Part shown: in pieces, positions 40,664 through 46,348 of the stretch
Layout: the number at the start of each line of letters is the position of its first letter
Numbering within the stretch: position 1 is the first letter of the stretch
Assembly: GCA_009909005.1 (NCBI GenBank)
Contig: JAAAOG010000062.1
Location: forward strand, 1-46,348
Length of the DNA stretch: 46,348 nucleotides
Reading direction: 5' to 3'
From: Alphaproteobacteria bacterium
GTDB lineage: Bacteria; Pseudomonadota; Alphaproteobacteria; DSM-16000; Inquilinaceae
Made by a program: the position numbers and the translations under genes
Notes under the pieces: model-generated
The model's database searches: none
Told to the model about the DNA's origin: nothing
The model's input: only the letters and a program-made list of their open reading frames with translations

Positions 40664-41642
40664 CGCGGGCGAGGCGGACGGCCGTCTGGCCCCTGACCAG
40701 CCGGCGCGACGGCATGACCAGCACGCAATCGTCATAGGGTGTGGCGACCGGGTCGTCGCCGTCATAGGCGATGATCGTACCGGCCTCCGGGATCGACTCC
40801 AGCCCGTCGAAGTCCCGGACGAAGCGGAAGCTGTCGCTGCGAATGGTCAGAACCCGGGTCACCTCCAGCACCCGCTGCGGCGGACGGGGCGGCTGCGCAG
40901 CCGGCACCAGGCCCAGCGCATCGAGAAAGGCACGGCAGGTCGCCAGCGCCACGTCGACCGAGCCGGCGGACCAGTGCTGTCCCGCCTCCAGCAGGGCCGC
41001 CGCTTTCGGCGAGGCCGGGTCGCCGAACCCGCCATAATCGCGCAGCCGGATGCCTTCCTCATGGCCGGCGTCGAGCACCACCAGCGCCGGCGTGCCGATG
41101 GCCTCGGCCAGCACCCGGCCCTTGGCCAGCGGCCCGGCCAGGATCAGCGGGGCGTCGGGCATCTGCATCGAGTGGAGGTCGAGCAGCATATCGACCGTGT
41201 CGATCAGCGGGCGCATTTCGCGGGCCCGGTCGAGCTCGGTCGAGCGGGTTGCCGTTTCCAGCATCGCCGGTGCCCAGACCCGGTTGAAATCCTGGTGGAC
41301 GAAGCGCGAGCGCCGCGGTGCCTGCGGATTGAAGCGCCGGAAAGCGGCGATATTGGCGAAGCCCAGGCTCAGCCGGCCCTTCGCCGGACGCACGCCCTCG
41401 CGCAGCAGCCGGTCGACGGCGATGGCGCCGCTCAGCTCGTTGCCGTGCGTGAGGGCATTGATCATGGCATGCGGGCCCGGCCGGCCGCTGTCGAAACTGT
41501 AGCAATAGGGAATGCCCGTATTGCCCGCCCGCCAGGGTTCGAGGTCGGGCGGCGCAATCTCGACACGGTCTTCATGGTCGGGCGCGCCGTGTGAGGCGGC
41601 GCCGGAACCGGCGCCTGGCGGGCGCGAGGGCTTTGCGCGCAT
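40653..41642 (-). CDS. Succinylglutamate desuccinylase/aspartoacylase (AstE/AspA) family protein
   Basis: This 329-residue zinc-dependent deacylase is of the M14-like AstE/AspA family. The zinc ligands are His66 and Glu69 in INALTHGNELSG and His157 in LLDLHSMQM, an H-x2-E...H pattern. VHQDFNRVW contains the family's substrate-binding Arg region (Asn-Arg). The C-terminal domain (about 215-329) is the beta-rich extension seen in aspartoacylase-like proteins. It should remove an acyl group from an N-acyl amino acid or a sugar amine. The ATG at 41642 is chosen; upstream codons look non-coding. An 11-nt overlap with the GT2 gene suggests that it modifies sugars, but this is only context. Confidence 0.9.
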   Translation of the reverse strand: MRAKPSRPPGAGSGAASHGAPDHEDRVEIAPPDLEPWRAGNTGIPYCYSFDSGRPGPHAMINALTHGNELSGAIAVDRLLREGVRPAKGRLSLGFANIAAFRRFNPQAPRRSRFVHQDFNRVWAPAMLETATRSTELDRAREMRPLIDTVDMLLDLHSMQMPDAPLILAGPLAKGRVLAEAIGTPALVVLDAGHEEGIRLRDYGGFGDPASPKAAALLEAGQHWSAGSVDVALATCRAFLDALGLVPAAQPPRPPQRVLEVTRVLTIRSDSFRFVRDFDGLESIPEAGTIIAYDGDDPVATPYDDCVLVMPSRRLVRGQTAVRLARDVP

Positions 41643-42133
41643 GCGCCGAGCATAGGGGTAAAGCGGTTCCAGGACGAGAGGCCTTTGCGGCGATGTCGGG
41701 CGATCCGGCCAGAGAAAGCAGGCACCGCGCCCGGCGCTCCGAGCGGCCGCACTGCCGCCGAAATGCCCGCAGCTGGAGGTCAATCATGCGGCCGGCAGAT
41801 TCACTCGGGAGACGAGAAATGATCGACCTGAAAAAATAATTTCGCCAAGCCATTCCAAATGACAGAATCACACTTACGTCTCATTAGATTCTCATTTGCG
41901 CCGCAAATGGCGTTCATTTTTGCGGATGACGAATGAGGCGGAGACATTTCGTCAGGAGCTGCTTGACGGCACCCGGAAATAATGTCCCGTGTCGCCTCGT
42001 CTTTCGGCCTGTTCCTGCCGTCAATCGATCTTGAAGTGGCATGCTACTGAGGCCGCGCTGTCCGTGCTTCCCGATCCATCGCCCCGCGAAGCACTTCAAC
42101 CAAGAACGACAAGACAACACTGGAGGCAAGACA
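41643..42133. other. AT-richer intergenic region with a palindrome
   Basis: This 491-nt gap has no convincing gene. At 41894-41908 it contains ATTTGCG-C-CGCAAAT, a perfect 7-bp inverted repeat, with a related TTTTTGCGGATGACGAATGA segment downstream. These could be operator half-sites for the ELWxxDGT gene at 42134, which has its own GGAGG ribosome site. No -35/-10 pair was identified confidently. Confidence 0.45.
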
Positions 42134-44305
42134 ATGGCGAACGGACTTCCCGACCTTATCTACCGTGCAACCGATGGCAATTCGGGATTTGAATTGTATC
42201 GCGTACGCGACAACGGGCAGGTCGAACTAATCCGGGATATCAATCAAGGAGTAAACAGTTCGTTCCCTGAACAATTCACGGAGTTCAACGGCGTCCTCTA
42301 TTTTCAGGCCATCACGCCGGCCTTTGGCGATGAGCTGTGGAGCCTGACACAGGACGGCGAAACGAGCCTGGTGGCCGATATCTTTTCGCAGGGCGGTTCG
42401 TCAACGCCTTCCGGATTTACCGAGTTTGACGGCTCGCTGTACTTTGCTGCAACCGATTCCAGCAATGGACGCGAGCTCTACCGTGTGCTCGGCAACGGCA
42501 GTGTCGAAATAGTCGACGATCTTCGCGACGGTGGTGCCAACTCCGATCCAAGCGACTTTTTTACCTTCGGAGATGCACTGTATTTTGTCGCCAGCATCGA
42601 AGACGATATTGGCCGCGAACTGTATCAGATCAATGCCGACGGGTCCGTCTCGCTTGTCGAGGATGTCAATCCCGGCAGCGGCGCCTCGTTTCCGTTCGAG
42701 TTCACCGAGTTTGCCGGATCGGTCTACTTCTCGGCGCAAGACGGCAGCAGCGGTAACGAGCCGTACCGCCTGACCTCCGGCGGCGATATTCAGCGTGTCG
42801 CCGACCTCTTCCCGGGGGCGGGGAGCTCCAACCCGTTCAACTTCACCGAGTTCGACGGCAATCTTTATTTCAGCGCCGCGTCGAATGCGACCGGCAACGA
42901 ACTCTACCGGATCACGCCGAGCAATAACGTCGAACTGGTGGACGATATCTTCGAAGGTCAGGGCAACTCCAACCCGTTCGGGTTTACGGAGTTCGGCGGC
43001 GATTTGTACTTCCGTGCCGATGACGGCGTTGCCGGCAACGAACTGCACCGTTTGGAGAGCGACGGCACTGTCAGCCGTGTCGCCGACATTCGCACCGGTG
43101 GCGACGGGTCATTCCCCAGCAATTTGACGGAATTCGAAGAGGAGCTGTATTTTACCGCGTCCACCAGCGCCGCGGGCAGCGAACTGCACCGCCTGACTGC
43201 GGAAGGCAATGTCGAACTGGTTGCCGACATCCGAGACGGCACGGATTCGAGCGTTCCGCAGGACTTCAATGTGTTCGACGGCTCGCTCTATTTCGTGGCG
43301 AATAACGGCACTGACGGGCGCGAACTTTACCGTCTCGACGGCGGCGACGAGGAGCCGGTCCAGGTCGTCGACCTCAACAACGGCCCTGGCGACGCGAGTC
43401 CTATCGGCTTTACCATCTTCCCCGCCGATACCGGCCCCGCGCCGAGCTTGGCGCTGTCCGTGGCCGATCCCAGCGTCGCTGAGGGCGATGACGACGACGT
43501 CTCGACCTTCATTTTCACCGTGACGCGCTCGGACAACACCGACGGCACCACAACGGTCGATTTCGAAGTGACGGGCAGTGGCGCCAATCCGGCGGGCGGG
43601 TCGGACTTTGTCGGCGGCCAGTTCCCGGCCGGGACCGTCGCTTTTTCCGACGGACAAACCGCGCAAACCGTGGTCATTCAGGTTGCCGGCGACGGCACCG
43701 AAGAGCCGGACGAGGGCTTCACGCTCACCCTGAGCAATCCGTCGGGCGACGCTACGATCTCAACCAATAACGTCTCGGCGGTCATCGAGGACGACGATAC
43801 CGTCATCGATCCGACTCCGCCGCCCCCGCCACCGGGCGGCGATGACGACGCCGTTGATGCGTTCCGGTTCTTCAACACCGTGGCCCAGGGGCACTTCTTC
43901 ACCACCGACCCGAATGAGCGGGATTTCGTTCAGCAGACCCTGCCGCAGTTTACGTTCGAGGGCGTCGGGTTCGAGGCGCTGCCGGCCGATACCGATGTCG
44001 AGGGGGCGACGGACGTCTTCCGCTTCTTCAACACCGTCGCCCAGGGACATTTCTTTACGACCGATCCCAATGAGCGCGACTTCGTGCTGAACAACCTGTC
44101 GCAGTTCAGCTTCGAAGGGAACCGGTTCGATGCCTTCGATGAGCAGATAGAGGGCAGCGTTCCGGTCTTCCGGTTTTTCAACACTGTCGCCCAGGGGCAC
44201 TTCTTCACCACGGATCCTGAAGAGCGGGACTTCGTGCAGGAGAGCCTTCCGCAGTTCACCTTCGAAGGGATCGGCTTTTTTGCATTCCCCGACGCCATCG
44301 GCTGA
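42134..44305 (+). CDS. Multidomain extracellular protein: ELWxxDGT repeats, Calx-beta, three DUF5648
   Basis: This 723-residue acidic protein is modular. Residues about 17-435 are nine ELWxxDGT-type repeats of about 47 residues, each like GNELYRI...DDIFEGQGNSNPFGF then TEFGGDLYF; they should form a beta-propeller. Residues about 440-560 are a Calx-beta domain (LSVADPSVAEGDDDD, then DEGFTLTLSNPSGDA). A proline-rich linker (PTPPPPPPGG) leads to three DUF5648-like repeats from about 575, each with FRFFNTVAQGHFFTTDP and ERDF. The ATG at 42134 has GGAGG upstream. There is no Sec or Tat signal, so type I secretion is likely, but no transporter is beside it. Function is unknown, perhaps adhesion or polymer binding. 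Confidence 0.9.
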   Translation: MANGLPDLIYRATDGNSGFELYRVRDNGQVELIRDINQGVNSSFPEQFTEFNGVLYFQAITPAFGDELWSLTQDGETSLVADIFSQGGSSTPSGFTEFDGSLYFAATDSSNGRELYRVLGNGSVEIVDDLRDGGANSDPSDFFTFGDALYFVASIEDDIGRELYQINADGSVSLVEDVNPGSGASFPFEFTEFAGSVYFSAQDGSSGNEPYRLTSGGDIQRVADLFPGAGSSNPFNFTEFDGNLYFSAASNATGNELYRITPSNNVELVDDIFEGQGNSNPFGFTEFGGDLYFRADDGVAGNELHRLESDGTVSRVADIRTGGDGSFPSNLTEFEEELYFTASTSAAGSELHRLTAEGNVELVADIRDGTDSSVPQDFNVFDGSLYFVANNGTDGRELYRLDGGDEEPVQVVDLNNGPGDASPIGFTIFPADTGPAPSLALSVADPSVAEGDDDDVSTFIFTVTRSDNTDGTTTVDFEVTGSGANPAGGSDFVGGQFPAGTVAFSDGQTAQTVVIQVAGDGTEEPDEGFTLTLSNPSGDATISTNNVSAVIEDDDTVIDPTPPPPPPGGDDDAVDAFRFFNTVAQGHFFTTDPNERDFVQQTLPQFTFEGVGFEALPADTDVEGATDVFRFFNTVAQGHFFTTDPNERDFVLNNLSQFSFEGNRFDAFDEQIEGSVPVFRFFNTVAQGHFFTTDPEERDFVQESLPQFTFEGIGFFAFPDAIG
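43858..44302 (+). repeat. Three tandem DUF5648-coding repeats
   Basis: Three units of about 145 bp begin near 43858, 44010 and 44158 inside the multidomain gene. The 17-residue core FRFFNTVAQGHFFTTDP is identical in all three, while the DNA differs at many third positions. This shows selection on the protein rather than recent duplication. Confidence 0.8.
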
Positions 44306-44595
44306 TCGGCCTGGAGTCCGCTGCCTCCTCCCTCGGGCGGGGGGCGGCGTGCTCTTCGGGCAGAGGCGAGCCGGCGTCGGGAGAAGAGCCCCCGTGTCGC
44401 GAAAACGGCAGACCGCTGGAATGGCGCGGCGATAGCCATGCCGGAGGCAAGGGCTCGGACAGCCTCCCGGGGTCCGATGCTTGGTTTCGCGGCTGCGCAG
44501 CGATATGATTCTCCCAAGATGGGCCGGGCTCGTGCGGTGCCGCGATGCCCGCGGCGCCCCCGCCCGGCCTGGTCCGGGAGGCCGCATCGCCAACG
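44306..44595. other. Intergenic region before the amidohydrolase gene
   Basis: About 290 nt hold GC-rich runs (CTCCTCCCTCGGGCGGGGGGCGG at about 44325-44347 in part), which could form a hairpin after the multidomain gene. No T-run follows, and no gene is apparent. Confidence 0.4.
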
Positions 44596-45447
44596 ATGAG
44601 CACCAGTCTCGACCATGTCCTGATCAGCCGGTCGCCGCTCGTCGATCCGGCCCCGGTCGTGGTCGATTCGCCCCACAGCGGCACCGACTATCCGCCCGAC
44701 TTCTCCTATATCTGCGATCTTCAGAGCCTGCGCCAGGCCGAGGACACCCATGTCGACCGGCTGGTGGCCGACGCTCCGTCCTGTGGTGCCTGGTGGCTCG
44801 CCGCCCTGTTCCCGCGCAGCTACATCGATCCCAACCGCTCGGTCAGCGACATGGACCCCGGGCTGCTCGACGGGCTCTGGCCGGAGGCCGAAGTGTTTCG
44901 CGAACGGGCGCAGCTCGGACAGGGGCTGATCCGCAGCATCGGCCGGCCGGGCGAGCCGGTCTATGGCCGCAAGCTGAAGCTCAACGAGGTGCGCCATCGG
45001 GTGGCGCATTACTACCAGCCCTATCACGAGGCGCTGACGGCCCTGGTCGACGAGGTCCGCGCCCGCTTCGGCGTCGTCTATCTGCTCGACTGCCACTCCA
45101 TGCCGTCGCTCGGCCAGCCGGCCGATCCGGAGGGCGAGGGGCCCGGGGCCGATTTCGTGCTCGGCGACCGTGACGGCACCACCTGCGCCGGCGACTTCAC
45201 GGCGCTGGTGGAGGAGACGCTGACGGCGCGCGGCTATAGCGTGGCGCGCAACGACCCGTACAAGGGGGTGGAGATCGTCCGGCGCTACGGCAAGCCGCAT
45301 CGCAACCGCCACGCCCTGCAGCTGGAGATCAACCGCGCCCTCTACATGAACGAGCGCACCTTCGAGAAGACCCCCGGCTTCGAGAGCCTGCAGGCCGACC
45401 TCACCCACCTCATCGCCACCCTCTGCACCTTCGCCCGCTCCGGCTGA
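44596..45447 (+). CDS. N-formylglutamate amidohydrolase family protein
   Basis: From the ATG at 44596 this is a 283-residue member of the HutG-like N-formylglutamate amidohydrolase family. VVVDSPHSGTDYPPDF carries the first zinc ligand region, EDTHVDRLV the second, YIDPNRSVSDMD the substrate-binding Asn-Arg, and LLDCHSMPS the third. HALQLEINRALYM is the C-terminal family motif. The usual reaction is hydrolysis of N-formyl-L-glutamate to glutamate and formate in histidine degradation; no hut genes adjoin it, so the substrate is uncertain. A start at 44545 would add 17 residues with little protein character. Confidence 0.92.
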   Translation: MSTSLDHVLISRSPLVDPAPVVVDSPHSGTDYPPDFSYICDLQSLRQAEDTHVDRLVADAPSCGAWWLAALFPRSYIDPNRSVSDMDPGLLDGLWPEAEVFRERAQLGQGLIRSIGRPGEPVYGRKLKLNEVRHRVAHYYQPYHEALTALVDEVRARFGVVYLLDCHSMPSLGQPADPEGEGPGADFVLGDRDGTTCAGDFTALVEETLTARGYSVARNDPYKGVEIVRRYGKPHRNRHALQLEINRALYMNERTFEKTPGFESLQADLTHLIATLCTFARSG

Positions 45448-45505
45448 CGGAAAACATCGCGACGTGGCGAGGCGTCACGGGCAAACGCGGAACGTGCTAC
45501 AAGTG

Positions 45506-46348
45506 TTAGGCGACGCTGGGAACGGCCGGTTCGGCTTCCGCCATGGCGATATCGTCGACCAGCCGCCGCAGGGCTTCGCGGACGACGATGATTTCGTCCT
45601 CGTCTGTATCCAGATTGGGATAGACCGCGTTCAGCCGGCCGCCCCAAAAGCCGCCCCCTGAGTCATCGGCAGGTTTTCGTATCTTGCTCAATAGCTCATT
45701 GCGTTGGTCCTTGTGAACGAAGGGAAGGCGGAGCCAGTCGTTCCAGTCCTTGTGTTCCGGGAACCGCCGGTCGAGGTCAGACAGCTTGTCACGGTCGAGC
45801 ACGGCGCCATTGCCGGTGTGCGCGGCGTCCAGCAGGCCGACGCTGTAGGAAGATGGCCGCATTTTCGCCCAGGCGTCGATCAGGGCGCGCCCCTCCGGGC
45901 CCTCCAGCAGCCCGGCACGGTCGGCCGCGACCAGCGCGAGTTCAGAGGTCCCCCCAGAGACGGCATTCTTGACTTGTTCGGGCAGGTCGGCGTTCCCGTC
46001 GGCAGAGCCGGAGAAAAAGCTCTGCATCAGCGGCGCCTGTTCGAAAAGCTGTCGAAGAAAATCGTCCAATTCGATCGTATCAACGAACAAAACGGCATCG
46101 TCATCACTGCCTGTTTCGCTGGTCAGACTTTCGAAGAGGCTCTGCACCCCGAGAATATCATCAGTCTGCCTGGACAGGCTGACGGTTTGACCATGTTCTT
46201 CGAGATCCTGGCCAAGCGCCCGGCCGAGCGCTTTGACGTACCCATCCTCCGGCGAAATCACTTTGGCCTCTTCGTAGACCTCCAAGGCGCTATCGGGATC
46301 TTTCTTTTGCAGCAGGAGGAACCCGAGCGCCACCCGGCAGGGGACATC
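45506..46348 (-). CDS. TPR-like protein of unknown function, 5' end beyond window
   Basis: The minus-strand frame stays open to the right edge, so the gene is partial. The visible part is 280 residues, starting with a TPR-like helix pair (VALGFLLLQKKDPDSALEVY and EEAKVISPEDGYVKALGRAL). An acidic region follows (DTIELDDFLRQLFEQAPLMQ), and then a C-terminal part with no recognised domain (FGGGFWGGRLNAVYP-like segment and REALRRLVDDIAM). The number of TPR units cannot be judged. A start inside the window (GTG near 46333) is possible but would split the TPR. A low-GC patch near its middle is unlike the neighbouring amidohydrolase gene. Confidence 0.75.
   Translation of the reverse strand, partial: DVPCRVALGFLLLQKKDPDSALEVYEEAKVISPEDGYVKALGRALGQDLEEHGQTVSLSRQTDDILGVQSLFESLTSETGSDDDAVLFVDTIELDDFLRQLFEQAPLMQSFFSGSADGNADLPEQVKNAVSGGTSELALVAADRAGLLEGPEGRALIDAWAKMRPSSYSVGLLDAAHTGNGAVLDRDKLSDLDRRFPEHKDWNDWLRLPFVHKDQRNELLSKIRKPADDSGGGFWGGRLNAVYPNLDTDEDEIIVVREALRRLVDDIAMAEAEPAVPSVA

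Overview
The window is GC-rich (around 70% by eye in most coding regions) and its gene content fits an alphaproteobacterium, probably a Rhodospirillales-like lineage. The strongest pointers are an RluA / HAD phosphatase / ATP12-chaperone block, a pair of DUF29 proteins, an XdhC / MocA-like / SufU-like cluster, and a possible CtrA-type site in front of a small flagellar-rod-like gene. No rRNA, tRNA, CRISPR array, transposase or integrase gene was recognised. High GC makes many long open frames antisense to real genes; these are left out.

Layout. 1-5000: an unknown membrane-anchored protein, a 27-codon membrane peptide behind a perfect FNR/Anr-type box, an MltB-type lytic transglycosylase, an orphan rho-independent terminator, a patatin-like lipase and another membrane microprotein. 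5000-13200: an M81 (MlrC-like) metallopeptidase, a Mut7-C RNase-fold protein, an alpha/beta hydrolase, then a tightly packed minus-strand run: ATP-grasp ligase, class-I glutamine amidotransferase/C26 hydrolase, DUF29, DUF29, XdhC, MobA/MocA-like nucleotidyltransferase, SufU-like scaffold. 13400-15030: Dps, then a non-coding repeat island (86-bp-period array of double hairpins plus a duplicated long hairpin) that abuts a decapitated DUF5615 toxin-like gene. 15059-20170: a divergent RND efflux adaptor/pump pair and a flavin reductase. 20231-25241: a minus-strand operon RluA pseudouridine synthase, HAD phosphatase, ATP12 chaperone, penicillin acylase. 25434-27248: a DmdC-like acyl-CoA dehydrogenase.

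27600-32318 is the most distinctive accessory block: a Tat-exported polyphenol-oxidase-type tyrosinase, a small exported protein, and a vanadium-dependent haloperoxidase with an N-terminal RTX-like glycine/aspartate repeat block. It is followed by an NfeD/SPFH membrane pair, an AT-richer lysine-rich orphan with a serine tail, small envelope proteins, a 75-residue flagellar-rod-like miniprotein, and an exopolysaccharide-type GT4/Wzz/GT2 group with an AspA/AstE-type deacylase. 42134-44305 encodes a mosaic extracellular protein (nine ELWxxDGT-type propeller repeats, a Calx-beta domain, three DUF5648 repeats). The window closes with an N-formylglutamate amidohydrolase family protein and a gene cut by the right edge.

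Working together: the minus-strand run at 7.9-13.2 kb looks like one or two operons joining molybdenum-enzyme maturation to an uncharacterised ligase/amidotransferase pair. The 27.6-32.3 kb block looks like an extracellular oxidative chemistry locus using copper and vanadium. Function calls come from motifs read by eye; no database search was run.
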